Positions 1 through 12,925 are shown, counted from the first letter of the stretch. The stretch is 45,100 nucleotides of DNA from Rhodopseudomonas palustris (GCF_003591005.1 NZ_QYYD01000034.1:1-45100); one strand, 5' to 3'. Translations and numbers: made by a program. The notes: generated by a model not told the origin, from the letters alone.

Positions 1-90
1 CGATCGACGCCCTGCTCAAACCGCCGCCGACCATCAAAGATCAGCGACAGTTGAGCCTCAGTATTGATCAAATTTAAACCGGACAGCCGT

Positions 91-111
91 GGGACAAGCC
101 CGGCCATGACG
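91..111. repeat. Truncated arm of a dispersed palindromic repeat
   Basis: These 21 bases match the right arm of the large inverted repeat at 4094-4185 (bases 4164-4184) with one mismatch. Only one arm is present, so this is either a decayed copy or one arm of an element whose partner lies outside the window. No gene overlaps it. Confidence 0.55.
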
Positions 112-164
112 AAGTTTGTGAGCAAACTAAGCGAGCGATGATGGCCTTACCCCCGCAATGCAAC

Positions 165-191
165 GAAAAAGGCGCCCCGCGAGGGGCGCCC
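165..191 (-). terminator. Rho-independent terminator of glnA
   Basis: A GC-only inverted repeat (171-190) is flanked on its left by an A run (166-170). Read on the minus strand this is a stem-loop followed by five Ts. It lies about 40 bases past the glnA stop codon. Bases 1-164 hold no gene that I can support. Confidence 0.85.
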
Positions 192-229
192 TGGTCGTCT
201 CGGCGGGCCGGCGTTTGCCGGCGCGGCGC

Positions 230-1639
230 TCAGTAGGAGTAGTACATCTCGAACTCGACCGGGTGCGGCGTCATTTCGAAGCGCGCGACCTCGGTCATCT
301 TCAGTTCGATGTAGGCGTCGATGAAGTCGTCGTCGAACACGCCGCCGGCCTTGAGGAAGGCGCGGTCCTTGTCGAGGCTCTCGAGCGCCTCGCGCAGGCT
401 GCCGCAGACGGTCGGGATCTGCTTCAGTTCTTCCTTCGGCAGATCGTACAGGTCCTTGTCCATCGCCGGACCCGGATCGATCTTGTTCTTGATGCCGTCG
501 AGGCCGGCCATCAGCATCGCCGCGAAGGCGAGGTAGGGGTTGGCCATCGGGTCCGGGAAGCGGACTTCGACGCGCTTGGCCTTCGGCGAGGTGGTGTAGG
601 GGATGCGGCAGGAGGCCGAACGGTTGCGGGCCGAATAGGCCAGCAGCACCGGCGCCTCATAGCCCGGGACCAGACGCTTGTAGGAGTTGGTCGATGGGTT
701 GGTGAAGGCGTTGATCGCCTTGGCGTGGGTGATGATGCCGCCGATGTAGTGCAGGCAGGTTTCCGACAGGTCGGCGTACTTGTTGCCGGCGAAGGTCGGC
801 TTGCCGTCCTTCCAGATCGACTGGTGCACGTGCATGCCCGAGCCGTTGTCGCCGAACACCGGCTTCGGCATGAAGGTCGCGGTCTTGCCGTAGATGTGGG
901 CGACCTGATGGATGCAGTATTTGTAGATCTGCATCTGGTCGGCCATGTGGGTCAGGGTGTCGAACTTCATGCCGAGCTCGTGCTGGGCCGAAGCGACTTC
1001 GTGGTGATGCTTCTCGACCTTGACGCCCATCCGGGCCATCGCGCCGAGCATCTCCGAGCGCATGTCCTGAACCGAGTCCTGCGGCGGAACCGGGAAGTAG
1101 CCGGCTTTGGTGCGGATGCGGTGGCCGAGGTTGCCGCCCTCATACTCGGTGTCCGAATTGGTCGGCAGCTCCGAGGAGTCGAGGCGGAAGCCGGTGTTGT
1201 ACGGGTTCGCCGAATAGCGCACGTCGTCGAACACGAAGAACTCGGCTTCGGGGCCGACGAACACGGTGTCGCCGACGCCCATCGCCTTGACCTGGGCCTC
1301 GGCCTTCTTGGCGATGCCGCGCGGATCGCGGTTGTAGGGCTCGCCGGTCGACGGCTCGAGGATGTCGCAGGTGATGACCATGGTGGTTTCGGCGAAGAAC
1401 GGGTCGATCACCGCGGTCGACGGATCGAGCATCAGCATCATGTCGGACTCGTTGATCGCCTTCCAGCCGGCGATCGAGGAGCCGTCGAACATCGTGCCCT
1501 CAGCGAAGATCTCTTCGTCGATCATCGAGACGTCGAAAGTGACGTGCTGCCACTTGCCGCGCGGATCGGTGAAACGCAGGTCGACGTATTTGACGTCGTT
1601 GTCCTTGATGGATTTCAGGACTTCTTTGGCGGTCGTCAT
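230..1639 (-). CDS. glnA: Type I glutamine synthetase
   Basis: ATP-dependent ligase that makes glutamine from glutamate and ammonium, the main ammonium assimilation step; it acts in the cytoplasm as a dodecamer. The 469-residue length is normal for GSI-beta. The beta-grasp N-terminal domain is followed by the catalytic domain with the ligand segments [11 protein letters not shown] and [10 protein letters not shown] and the substrate loop [17 protein letters not shown]. Tyr398 in KDLYDLP corresponds to the adenylylated tyrosine of enteric GlnA, so control by GlnE adenylyltransferase is expected. The ATG start is supported by an AAGGGG Shine-Dalgarno sequence. The gene lies 90 bases downstream of glnB on the same strand, the usual alphaproteobacterial glnBA pair. 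Identification is secure. Confidence 0.98.
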   Translation of the reverse strand: MTTAKEVLKSIKDNDVKYVDLRFTDPRGKWQHVTFDVSMIDEEIFAEGTMFDGSSIAGWKAINESDMMLMLDPSTAVIDPFFAETTMVITCDILEPSTGEPYNRDPRGIAKKAEAQVKAMGVGDTVFVGPEAEFFVFDDVRYSANPYNTGFRLDSSELPTNSDTEYEGGNLGHRIRTKAGYFPVPPQDSVQDMRSEMLGAMARMGVKVEKHHHEVASAQHELGMKFDTLTHMADQMQIYKYCIHQVAHIYGKTATFMPKPVFGDNGSGMHVHQSIWKDGKPTFAGNKYADLSETCLHYIGGIITHAKAINAFTNPSTNSYKRLVPGYEAPVLLAYSARNRSASCRIPYTTSPKAKRVEVRFPDPMANPYLAFAAMLMAGLDGIKNKIDPGPAMDKDLYDLPKEELKQIPTVCGSLREALESLDKDRAFLKAGGVFDDDFIDAYIELKMTEVARFEMTPHPVEFEMYYSY

Positions 1640-1669
1640 GAGTACCCCTTGTTGTGCGGGTCGTCGTGA

Positions 1670-1693
1670 AACGGCGGCCCGAACGGGGCCGCC
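1670..1693 (-). other. Intercistronic hairpin between glnB and glnA
   Basis: An 8-bp perfect GC stem (1673-1680 with 1686-1693) with a 5-base loop lies in the glnB-glnA gap. On the minus strand it is followed by only three Ts. It is therefore better read as an attenuating or RNA-processing hairpin than as a full terminator; it could set the ratio of the two proteins. Confidence 0.5.
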
Positions 1694-1729
1694 AGGTGAT
1701 GCGGTCGATGCAGGTGATAGGCCGGGTGC

Positions 1730-2068
<339 letters not shown>

Positions 2069-2097
2069 TTAGACTCTCCCCGGACTTCCCAAGCCTT

Positions 2098-2147
2098 GAG
2101 ACGAACCGTCGTAAGACTAGACGTCTCGAGACGGCTCGTCGTGAGAC
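2098..2147. repeat. Imperfect 20-bp direct repeat in the glnB leader
   Basis: Two copies (2098-2117 and 2128-2147) share GAGACG, CGTCGT and AGAC blocks, 16 of 20 positions, with a 30-base period. The junction forms the perfect palindrome CGTCTCGAGACG at 2122-2133. It lies 30-80 bases upstream of the glnB start codon, so it could be an operator or an RNA structure. Confidence 0.55.
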
Positions 2148-2317
2148 GGCAACTGTATGCCAGATTGCGCGGCGCTGCGCAGTGGATCGATAACACCGCG
2201 GGCCGATCGGGCAAGCAGCTCCGTTCGCGGTTGGGGCTGGGCCCGAAGCCGGAGACGGTCGCGCGCTGACCCCGCCAGGATCGGCGAGCGCGAGGGATCG
2301 AAACATGGCTTCCGTAA

Positions 2318-2335
2318 AAGCAGGGTCCATGCCAA
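2318..2335 (-). promoter_or_regulatory. Candidate sigma-54 promoter for glnB
   Basis: On the minus strand the sequence TGGCATGGACCCTGC fits the sigma-54 pattern TGGCAC-N5-TTGC, with exactly ten bases between the invariant GG and GC. Sigma-54/NtrC control of glnBA is known in related bacteria. The implied leader would be about 240 bases. I did not find a clear NtrC palindrome upstream, so this stays a candidate. Confidence 0.4.
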
Positions 2336-2530
2336 GTTGCCGGGATGGCTGATTATGGAGCATTATCAGATTATTAAGGCCGCGTCCGCGTAGACTTTCG
2401 AGGCTCGCTGCAACGAGGTCTGATTAATTATTGGGCTGTAAGCCTAAATTTTGATCATTCAAGACGTCGTTATTGCCGCCAGATCAGCTTCGACTGCCTT
2501 CGTGTAAGGCGAGAGTAACGGGAATTGAGC

Positions 2531-4030
2531 ATGGAGTTACTCACTCCGGTAGAAATGAACCGCGCGGACCTGCTGACAATCTCGGGCGGGTCGTCGGGGT
2601 TCGCGCTGATGCTGCACGCCGGCCGGCACGTCGCCCAGGCGGCGATCGAAATGGTCGAGAGCGGCCCCATTCTGGTGATCGCCGGGCCGGGCAACAATGG
2701 CGGCGACGGGTTGATCGCGGCGACCGAGCTTGTGGCACTCGGCCGCACCGTGCACGTCATGCTGCTCGGCGATCGTGAGGCGCTGAAGGGCGACGCCGCG
2801 CTGGCGGCGCGGGAGTGGAAGGGGCCGCTGCTGCCGTTTCTGCCGCAGTCGATCGGCGCCCCGGCGCTGATCATCGATGCGCTTTTCGGCGCCGGCCTCA
2901 ACCGGCCGGTCAAGGACCAGGCGCTGGAGATGATCGAGGCGGTGAACGCCAGCGGCGTACCGGTGCTGGCGGTCGATCTGCCGAGCGGCATCAACGGCGC
3001 GACCGGCGCGGTGCTCGGCGCCGCCATCAAGGCGCGCGAGACCGTCACCTTCTTCCGTCGCAAGCCGGGGCACCTGCTGGTGCCGGGCCGGCTGTATTGC
3101 GGCAAGCTGCGCGTCGTCAATATCGGCATCGATCCGGCGGTGCTGGACGAGATCCGGCCGCAGGCGTTCGAGAACGATCCGGATCTTTGGCTCGGGCACT
3201 TTCCGGTGCCGCGCGCCGACGGCCACAAATACGGCCGCGGCCATGCCGTGGTGATTTCCGGTGAGCTGTCGCAGACCGGCGCGGCGCGGCTCGCCGCCCG
3301 CGGCGCGCTGCGCGCCGGGGCCGGGCTGGTGACGCTGGCGTCGCCGCGCGATGCGCTGGCCGTGAATGCCGCGGCGCTGACGGCCGTCATGGTGCGGGCG
3401 ATCGACACGCCCGAGGAGTTGGCCGGGATGCTGAGCGATCGCCGCTTCAACGCGGTCGGGATCGGGCCGGGGGCGGGGATCGACGATCGCACCCGGGGCA
3501 ATGTGCTGGCGGCGCTGGCCGCCGGCGCCGGCTGCGTGCTCGACGCCGACGCGCTGACGGTATTCGCCGGCAGCCCCGAGACGCTGTTCGAGGCGATCAA
3601 ATCCGGCACCAATCCACAGGTTGTCCTGACCCCGCACGAGGGCGAATTCCCGCGGCTGTTCAGCGACATGAGCAACAAAAATCCACTTCGGTCGAAACTC
3701 GAAAGGGTCCGCGTAGCGGCGCAGCGGTCGGGGGCCGTGGTGCTGCTCAAGGGGCCGGACACCGTGGTGGCGTCGCCCGACGGCCGCGCCGCGATCGCTT
3801 TCAACGCGCCGCCCTGGCTGGCGACGGCTGGCGCCGGCGACGTGCTGACCGGCATCATCACCGGCCTGCTGGCGCAGCGCGTCCCAGCCTTCGAAGCCGC
3901 CTGCATCGGCGTCTGGATGCACGGCGAAGCGGCCTGCGAAGCCGGCCCGGGGCTGATCGCCGAGGATCTGACCGAGACGCTGCCGGCGGTGACGCGGCGG
4001 GTCTATGACGAGCTTGGCGTGGCGTATTGA
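2531..4030 (+). CDS. nnr: Bifunctional NAD(P)HX epimerase / dehydratase
   Basis: Repairs hydrated NADH and NADPH. The N-terminal YjeF_N domain epimerises R- and S-NAD(P)HX and the C-terminal ribokinase-fold domain dehydrates S-NAD(P)HX using a nucleoside phosphate. The glycine-rich motif GPGNNGGDG lies at residues 52-60. The second domain carries the terminal ATAGAGDVLTGI segment around residue 435, the conserved anion-hole region of this fold. Length is 499 residues, normal for the fused form. I chose the ATG at 2531 because a GGGA sequence sits seven bases upstream; an in-frame TTG six bases earlier would be too close to it. It is divergent from glnB. Confidence 0.93.
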   Translation: MELLTPVEMNRADLLTISGGSSGFALMLHAGRHVAQAAIEMVESGPILVIAGPGNNGGDGLIAATELVALGRTVHVMLLGDREALKGDAALAAREWKGPLLPFLPQSIGAPALIIDALFGAGLNRPVKDQALEMIEAVNASGVPVLAVDLPSGINGATGAVLGAAIKARETVTFFRRKPGHLLVPGRLYCGKLRVVNIGIDPAVLDEIRPQAFENDPDLWLGHFPVPRADGHKYGRGHAVVISGELSQTGAARLAARGALRAGAGLVTLASPRDALAVNAAALTAVMVRAIDTPEELAGMLSDRRFNAVGIGPGAGIDDRTRGNVLAALAAGAGCVLDADALTVFAGSPETLFEAIKSGTNPQVVLTPHEGEFPRLFSDMSNKNPLRSKLERVRVAAQRSGAVVLLKGPDTVVASPDGRAAIAFNAPPWLATAGAGDVLTGIITGLLAQRVPAFEAACIGVWMHGEAACEAGPGLIAEDLTETLPAVTRRVYDELGVAY

Positions 4031-4093
4031 ACGGGTCCGCGTCCGCAGATTGGCCACGGGTCGACCAAAAAGTTCAGGCGCTTAGCTCTCCAC

Positions 4094-4185
4094 CCGTCAT
4101 GCCCGGCCTTGTGCCGGGCATCCACGCCTTGCTGCCGGAGATGCAGAGAAGGCGTGGATGGCCGGGACGAGCCCGGCCATGACGG
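4094..4185. repeat. Large imperfect inverted repeat (dispersed intergenic element)
   Basis: Two arms of about 36 bases (4095-4130 and 4149-4184) are near-complementary around an 18-base loop. The element begins CGTCATGCCCGGC and ends GCCCGGCCATGACG. It lies between convergent genes (nnr and the cupredoxin-like gene), so the transcript could form a long hairpin and act as a bidirectional terminator. A partial arm recurs at 91-111, which argues for a multicopy family. Confidence 0.8.
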
Positions 4186-4243
4186 CCGAGAGACCGGTGT
4201 TCGACCGAAATCCCTGCTGCGTCGAGGTCTTGGAACCCGGCCT

Positions 4244-5560
4244 TCAACTGACCAGATAGCTCCGCACCAGCCGCGGCGCCGACCATTTGGCGGCGAAGGC
4301 TTGCATCAGCCAGAGGCCGGGGTGCTCGGCTGCGAAAGCGATGCGCTGGGTTTGGCCGGCGTCGATCGCCAGCGTGTCGAGCCAGAACGGCTTCCAGCCA
4401 TCGTCCAGCCGGTCGAGCAGGCGGAAGTGGTGGCCGTGCAGATGGAATACCATCGGCTGGGTGGCGCGATTGGTCAGCGCCAGCACGACGGTGCGGCCGC
4501 GTTTGGCGTGGAACGCCGGGCCGGATGCCGGCACGAATTTGTCGGGTGCGAACCAGTCGAGCTGGGCCGGGGCGAGGGCGCCGAGCGGCAGTTCGACCCG
4601 TAGCGCCGAGCCGAGCGGCAGCTGCGCCGGCAATCCGTAGCTGGGCAGAGCGGAGGGCGCTGGCAGCGGCGCGGCGCGCAGCGGCGGCTCGGACGAGGTG
4701 ACCAGCCGGCCGAGCGGCACCGGCTTGCCGCCGTCGAGCAAGGTGATGGCGGAGGACGAGCCGGGCGGCCGCGTGGCGTCGATCAGCGCGTCGACCCGTC
4801 CGCCGGGTGTCAACACCAGTGTACCGCCTCGTGCCAGAAACGGCTCAGCCGGCTGACCGTCGAGGCCGATTACCCGGACGTCGAAATCATCGATTCGCAC
4901 AGCGATCACATTGCGCTGGCAGCCATTGATGAAGCGCAGCCTGAACCGGCCATTGGAGCGCAGCGCGATATCGGCACTCGGCTTGCCATTGATCGTGTAA
5001 AGCCAGGCCGCGTCACCGGCGTCGACGCCCGCCGCAAGCGGTTGGCCGTTCGGGCCGAGCCGGGCGTCCTCGACCAGCACCACCTCGTCGCCGTCGACCT
5101 GCAGCGGCTTGTCGTCGTGAACCACCAGCGGCAGCACCGGCATCGGCACGCTGCCGTCGGCGCCGAGTCGCAGGTCGGCCAGCAGCGTGCCGGCGGAGCG
5201 CAGCGACAGTTTGAACTCGTCCCTGCCGCCGGGCGGCACCGGTCGGCGCGCCACCAGCGGCTCAGCCGACGCCGCGCCGTCGAGGCCACGAATCGTCATC
5301 AGGGCAGGCTGTTGCAGAGCATTCTCGAAGCGGATCGTGAGCTCGTCGCCGCGCTGCAGCGGCGCCTGGTCGGTCCACAGCAGGGCCGGGCGTGATACTG
5401 GATCGCCGCCCGGCTTGAGCACCGCCGGCTCAGCCGCGGCGCGCAGTGTCAGCGTCTTTCCCGCCGCCGCCGATGGCAGCGGCAGCGCGCCAGCGAGGGT
5501 GAGGCCGCCAAGGCCGGCGAGCAGGGTGCGGCGCGAGAGCGGTGCGGGTGTGTGCGTCAT
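4244..5560 (-). CDS. Multicopper-oxidase-fold protein, degenerate, Tat-exported
   Basis: The protein starts with a twin-arginine signal (SRRTLLAGLGGLTLAGALPL, then an alanine-rich cleavage region near residues 30-34), so it should be exported folded to the periplasm. The remainder resembles a three-cupredoxin multicopper oxidase. The segment HLHGHHFRLL (373-382) is recognisable. The first-domain HWHG-type motif is replaced by TIRGLDG, and the C-terminal HCHxxxH motif is replaced by WLMQAF (417-422) with no following His or Met ligands. The type 1 and most type 2/3 copper ligands are therefore missing. It may be a structural, FtsP/SufI-like protein rather than an oxidase. It is a single gene, convergent with nnr. 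Confidence 0.8.
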   Translation of the reverse strand: MTHTPAPLSRRTLLAGLGGLTLAGALPLPSAAAGKTLTLRAAAEPAVLKPGGDPVSRPALLWTDQAPLQRGDELTIRFENALQQPALMTIRGLDGAASAEPLVARRPVPPGGRDEFKLSLRSAGTLLADLRLGADGSVPMPVLPLVVHDDKPLQVDGDEVVLVEDARLGPNGQPLAAGVDAGDAAWLYTINGKPSADIALRSNGRFRLRFINGCQRNVIAVRIDDFDVRVIGLDGQPAEPFLARGGTLVLTPGGRVDALIDATRPPGSSSAITLLDGGKPVPLGRLVTSSEPPLRAAPLPAPSALPSYGLPAQLPLGSALRVELPLGALAPAQLDWFAPDKFVPASGPAFHAKRGRTVVLALTNRATQPMVFHLHGHHFRLLDRLDDGWKPFWLDTLAIDAGQTQRIAFAAEHPGLWLMQAFAAKWSAPRLVRSYLVS

Positions 5561-5708
5561 CGTGCGATGCGGACCATGTTCGTGCCGCGCTGTCCACTGC
5601 GGCAGCCCGACGCGGCGTGATGCAAGTGCGGGTTTTTCTTGATGCGCGACCTATATGTCATGTTATAAGCCCGCCGCCCGCGGCATCGCGGTCGGACATG
5701 ATGCTCTA

Positions 5709-5793
5709 GCGGGCGTGGCGGAACTGGTAGACGCGCTGGATTTAGGTTCCAGTGACGAAAGTTGTGGGGGTTCGAGTCCCTCCGCCCGCACCA
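5709..5793 (+). tRNA. tRNA-Leu (anticodon UAG)
   Basis: The acceptor stem GCGGGCG pairs with CGCCCGC at the 3' end and CCA is encoded. The anticodon stem CTGGA/TCCAG encloses loop TTTAGGT, giving anticodon TAG at 5743-5745. The long variable arm expected of class II tRNA-Leu is present and the T arm GTTCGAGTC is intact. Confidence 0.97.
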
Positions 5794-5946
5794 CGCAAGT
5801 GCTCTGCTCATGACGAATTTCCGGCGGGCCGGGTCCTTCAGGACACGCGTTCGCCAAACCACAGGTGCAGGCTTTTCGCTGCGCATCGCCAACCTCGACA
5901 CCTCCAGCCGCGCGGCTGGATCACACGGAAGAAGAAGATCGACGCC

Positions 5947-7305
5947 ATGCAGGTCAAGGAAACCGTCGCCGACGGGTTGAAGCGCGAATTCCAGGTCAAT
6001 GTCCCGGCAGCGGATATCGACGCCCAGATCGATGCGCGGCTGGTCGACCTCAAGGACAAGGTGAAGCTCAACGGCTTCCGCCCCGGCAAGGTGCCGGTTG
6101 CGCATCTGAAGCGCGTCTATGGCCGTTCGGTCGCCGCGGAGACCATCGACAAGCTGGTCCGCGAAACCAATGACGGGATCTTCGCCGAGCGCGGCTTCCG
6201 CCTCGCCACCGAGCCGAAGATCACGATGCCGCAGGACCAGAAAGAGATCGAGCAGATCCTCGAAGGCAAGTCGGACCTGACCTACACGGTCGCCATCGAG
6301 GTCGTGCCGTCGATCGAACTGGCCGACTTCAAGAGCTTCTCGGTCGAGAAGCCGGTGGTCGAGGTCGGTGAATCCGACGTCGATGAAGCGATCAAGCGCA
6401 TCGCCGACGCCAATCGCGCTTATGCCGACAAGGGCGAGGGCGCCAAGGCCGAGAACGGCGACCGCGTCACCGTGTCGTTCGTGGGCAAGATCGACGGCGT
6501 GGCATTCGACGGCGGCACCGGCTCGGACATTCCGGTGGTGATCGGCTCGGCCAGCTTCATTCCGGGCTTCGAGGACCAGCTGGTCGGCATCGCCCAGGGC
6601 GAGACCCGAACCATCAAGGTGTCGTTCCCGGAGAACTATGCCAGCGACACGCTGGCCGGCAAGCCGGCCGAGTTCGAAACCACGGCGACCAAGGTCGAGA
6701 CGCCGCAGGACACCACGATCGACGACGAGTTCGCCAAGACGCTCGGCATGGAATCGCTCGACAAGCTGAAGGAAGCCGCCAAGGCGCGGCTCGCCGCCGA
6801 ATACGCCGGCGCCTCGCGGCTGCGGGTCAAGCGCCAGCTGCTCGACCGGCTCGACGAGACCCACAAGTTCGAAGCCCCGCCGTCGCTGGTGGAGCAGGAA
6901 TTCGGCGTGATGTGGCAGTCGATCAACGCCGAGATGCAGCAGAACGGCAAGTCGTTCGCCGACGAGAACACCACCGAGGAAGCGGCGCGCGAGGAATATC
7001 GCAAGATCGCCGACCGCCGCGTCCGGCTCGGCCTGGTGCTGTCGGAGATCGGCGAGAAGAACAAAATTCAGGTTACCGACGACGAAGTCAGCCGCGCGGT
7101 GATCGAGCGCGCCCGGCAGATGCCCGGCCGCGAGAAGGAAGTCTGGGACTTCTACCGCAGCAATCCCGAGGCGCTGGCCCAGCTCCGCGCCCCGATCTAC
7201 GAAGACAAGGTGGTCGATTACATCCTCGAGCTCGCCAACGTGACCGACAAGCCGGTCAGCCGCGAGGAGCTCTACAAGGACGACGACGACAAGACCGCGG
7301 CCTGA
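5947..7305 (+). CDS. tig: Trigger factor, ribosome-associated chaperone
   Basis: Peptidyl-prolyl isomerase and chaperone that binds ribosomal protein L23 at the exit tunnel and shields nascent chains. The ribosome-binding signature GFRPGKVP occupies residues 43-50. A central FKBP-like domain ([20 protein letters not shown] onward, around residues 170-245) is followed by the helical C-terminal arms. Length is 452 residues. The ATG at 5947 is preferred over longer in-frame starts because it begins the conserved [15 protein letters not shown] sequence and follows a GGAAGAAG ribosome-binding site. Placement before clpP-clpX is the classic tig-clpP-clpX-lon order. Confidence 0.97.
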   Translation: MQVKETVADGLKREFQVNVPAADIDAQIDARLVDLKDKVKLNGFRPGKVPVAHLKRVYGRSVAAETIDKLVRETNDGIFAERGFRLATEPKITMPQDQKEIEQILEGKSDLTYTVAIEVVPSIELADFKSFSVEKPVVEVGESDVDEAIKRIADANRAYADKGEGAKAENGDRVTVSFVGKIDGVAFDGGTGSDIPVVIGSASFIPGFEDQLVGIAQGETRTIKVSFPENYASDTLAGKPAEFETTATKVETPQDTTIDDEFAKTLGMESLDKLKEAAKARLAAEYAGASRLRVKRQLLDRLDETHKFEAPPSLVEQEFGVMWQSINAEMQQNGKSFADENTTEEAAREEYRKIADRRVRLGLVLSEIGEKNKIQVTDDEVSRAVIERARQMPGREKEVWDFYRSNPEALAQLRAPIYEDKVVDYILELANVTDKPVSREELYKDDDDKTAA

Positions 7306-7342
7306 TCGCAAGGCCCTGATCGTAAGGTTCGACCTATTCCAG

Positions 7343-7376
7343 CGGCCGTCGCGACGCTCGTCGCGGCGGCCGTTTT
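7343..7376 (+). terminator. Rho-independent terminator of tig
   Basis: A 13-bp stem with one G-T wobble (7343-7355 with 7360-7372) and loop GCTC is followed by TTTT. It begins 37 bases past the tig stop and separates tig from clpP. Confidence 0.85.
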
Positions 7377-7489
7377 GCGTCCGCTGCCCGTTAACGATGC
7401 CGGCGGAAAGCGCGCCGAATCGATCGGAAAGCCGGCTGGCGGTTTTGCGGTAGACCGCCGAATCGGTATCAACTCCGCTCAGAAACGGG

Positions 7490-7522
7490 GCTCACCCTTG
7501 TGGCCGGGCAATCGGGCCATAT
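7490..7522 (+). promoter_or_regulatory. Candidate heat-shock (RpoH-type) promoter for clpP
   Basis: The sequence CTCACCCTTG (7491-7500) matches the -35 region of RpoH promoters and CCATAT (7517-7522) resembles the -10 region, with 16 bases between CTTG and CCATAT. This spacing is slightly short. The start site would be near 7530, about 100 bases before clpP. The rest of 7377-7633 shows nothing else I can support. Confidence 0.4.
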
Positions 7523-7633
7523 CTGAGCACTCGCTTTCACGTCCTGCATCACGGGACGATCGCCGCGGCGGAGCCGGTCGCCAGACCGGAATTGCACCCC
7601 GCACGATCGTTTTCGACAACCCTCAGGTGAACT

Positions 7634-8272
7634 ATGCGCGATCCGTTGGAGACCTACATGAACCTCGTGCCGATGGTGGTCGAGCAGACCAACCGCGGCG
7701 AACGAGCCTACGACATCTTCTCGCGCCTCCTGAAAGAGCGGATCATCTTCGTGACCGGCCCGGTCGAAGACGGCATGTCGACGCTGATCGTGGCGCAGCT
7801 GCTGTTCCTCGAAGCCGAGAATCCGAAGAAGGAAATCTCGATGTACATCAACTCGCCGGGCGGGGTGGTGACGTCGGGCCTGGCGATCTACGACACCATG
7901 CAGTTCATCCGCCCGCCGGTGTCGACGCTGTGCACCGGCCAGGCCGCCTCGATGGGCTCGCTGCTGCTCGCCGCCGGCTACAAGGACATGCGGTTCTCGC
8001 TGCCGAACGCCCGGATCATGGTTCACCAGCCCTCCGGCGGCTTCCAGGGCCAGGCCACCGACATCATGCTGCACGCCCAGGAGATCCTGAACCTGAAGAA
8101 GCGGCTTAATGAGATCTACGTTCACCATACCGGCCAGACCTACAAGGCGATCGAGGATGCGCTGGAGCGCGACAAGTTCCTCACGGCCGAGATGGCGCGC
8201 GACTTCGGCATTGTCGACAAGGTGATCGACAAGCGGGCCGAGGAAGCGGCCGCTGTCGCGAAAGCGACCTGA
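7634..8272 (+). CDS. clpP: ATP-dependent Clp protease proteolytic subunit
   Basis: Serine peptidase that forms a double heptameric barrel and degrades substrates fed by ClpX or ClpA. The catalytic triad is visible: Ser106 in [11 protein letters not shown], His131 in MVHQPSGG and Asp180 in ALERDKF. Length is 212 residues. The ATG at 7634 follows AGGTGA with suitable spacing. Gene order before clpX is standard, but the 382-base gap suggests separate expression of clpX. A heat-shock-like promoter lies about 110 bases upstream. Confidence 0.97.
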   Translation: MRDPLETYMNLVPMVVEQTNRGERAYDIFSRLLKERIIFVTGPVEDGMSTLIVAQLLFLEAENPKKEISMYINSPGGVVTSGLAIYDTMQFIRPPVSTLCTGQAASMGSLLLAAGYKDMRFSLPNARIMVHQPSGGFQGQATDIMLHAQEILNLKKRLNEIYVHHTGQTYKAIEDALERDKFLTAEMARDFGIVDKVIDKRAEEAAAVAKAT

Positions 8273-8654
8273 GCAGGGCCCGGCGGGATTGAGCTTGGTG
8301 AAAATCGCGGGGCGGGGATGGAATGTTCCGCTTTCGTGCCTGTGCTCGTGCCAATCCCGCAACGCTGCCTTGTTTTCGCCGATCAAGAGTCGCCCAACTG
8401 CAGCAAATCACGCTATTGTCACGCGTCCCGGCTTGGGGCGCGGTTAGTGAAATCTTGATAGACGGGTGACAGCATGATTGGCTGAACCTGATCGACGAAA
8501 GTGTTTGGGGGATTCGAAGCGGCCGCGATTGGTGCGGCCACAGAAGTGCGGGGGGCTTTTCTGGTACGGAATTTGCTCCATTTATACTGGGTCTGTCGGG
8601 TCCAACCGGGAGGCGCAGCTGCCAGAGAAGACCGAACCGCGGACGGAGAACGAA
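8273..8654 (+). other. clpP-clpX intergenic region
   Basis: This 382-base gap has no convincing ORF and no clear terminator. The stretch 8390-8480 and the AT-rich patch near 8565-8590 are the likeliest promoter positions for clpX, but I cannot assign -35 and -10 boxes with confidence. Confidence 0.5.
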
Positions 8655-9929
<1,275 letters not shown>

Positions 9930-9976
9930 TGATCAGCCATCGCACGGACTTCTCCGCGCGAAAGGGCCACGACGTT

Positions 9977-10008
9977 CGGGCTGCCGGGTTCTCTCGGCAG
10001 CCCGTTTT
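9977..10008 (+). terminator. Rho-independent terminator of clpX
   Basis: A perfect 10-bp stem (9977-9986 with 9995-10004) with an 8-base loop is followed by TTTT. It lies about 50 bases past the clpX stop codon. Confidence 0.9.
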
Positions 10009-10071
10009 CGTCTCGCTTGTGACTGCGCGCGCTGCGCGCGGATACCTGACAAACCGGTGCTTTCTCCACGA

Positions 10072-10103
10072 CTTGACACCCCCCGGGGGGATAGCCACCT
10101 AAT
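10072..10103 (+). promoter_or_regulatory. Candidate lon promoter with CCCCCCGGGGGG palindrome
   Basis: CTTGACA (10072-10078) is a good -35 element for either the housekeeping sigma factor or RpoH. The candidate -10 region CCACCTAAT (10095-10103) is weak. The spacer contains a perfect 12-bp palindrome (10079-10090), which would be an unusual DNA feature inside a promoter. The remainder of 9930-10256 contains only the clpX terminator and a six-codon ORF touching lon. Confidence 0.35.
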
Positions 10104-10256
10104 GTTCACGGCGATGACAAGCGTTATCAGGATTCGCCATCAACCCGGACGAGTGGGGCCTAAGCCGGCCGAAACGCGCCGGTACACTCGGCACCTTGTG
10201 GTGGCTGCGCCGGTGGCGGGTCACGGGCAAGGGGGCACAATGAAAAGGAACGGGCC

Positions 10257-12689
<2,433 letters not shown>

Positions 12690-12717
12690 GCGGCCTTCGG
12701 CCTCACGATGCAATCAG

Positions 12718-12741
12718 CGGCGCCCGAAAGGGCGCCGTTTT
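12718..12741 (+). terminator. Rho-independent terminator of lon
   Basis: A perfect 8-bp GC stem (12718-12725 with 12730-12737) closed by a GAAA tetraloop is followed by TTTT. It starts 29 bases past the lon stop codon. Confidence 0.92.
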
Positions 12742-12848
12742 GCGTTTGGCGGGCGACAACGCCCACATGCGAAGCTGTGGGAGGGATCGCAGCCGAGCGA
12801 TCGCGCGGACTTGCGCCGCTTCCCGCCCAGAGGGTAAACAGGCGGGAC

Positions 12849-12925
12849 GGGCGGCTAGCTCAGCTGGTTAGAGCATCTCGTTTACACCGAGAGGGTCGGG
12901 AGTTCGAATCTCTCGCCGCCCACCA
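12849..12925 (+). tRNA. tRNA-Val (anticodon UAC)
   Basis: The acceptor stem GGGCGGC pairs with GCCGCCC and CCA is encoded. The anticodon stem TCTCG/CGAGA with loop TTTACAC gives anticodon TAC at 12883-12885. D and T arms are normal. It marks the left boundary of the accessory region, and tRNA 3' ends are common integration targets, but I found no second copy of its 3' end in the window. Confidence 0.97.

Larger units (their letters stand above)
2069..2530. other. Divergent regulatory region glnB / nnr
   Basis: This 462-base gap separates glnB (minus) from the NAD(P)HX repair gene (plus). It holds an imperfect 20-bp direct repeat with a perfect 12-bp palindrome (2122-2133) in the glnB leader and a sigma-54-like element near 2318-2335. 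The stretch 2340-2465 is AT-rich and likely contains the promoters. No convincing coding sequence is present. Confidence 0.6.

Noticed and set aside
158-1669. 503-residue plus-strand ORF opposite glnA
   Set aside because: It is the complement of a secure glnA gene; its Arg/Val/Gly-rich sequence is the usual antisense product of GC-rich coding DNA.
2146-2162. Second sigma-54-like site (TGGCAT...TTGC) nearer glnB
   Set aside because: The GG-GC distance is nine rather than ten bases, which normally abolishes sigma-54 recognition.
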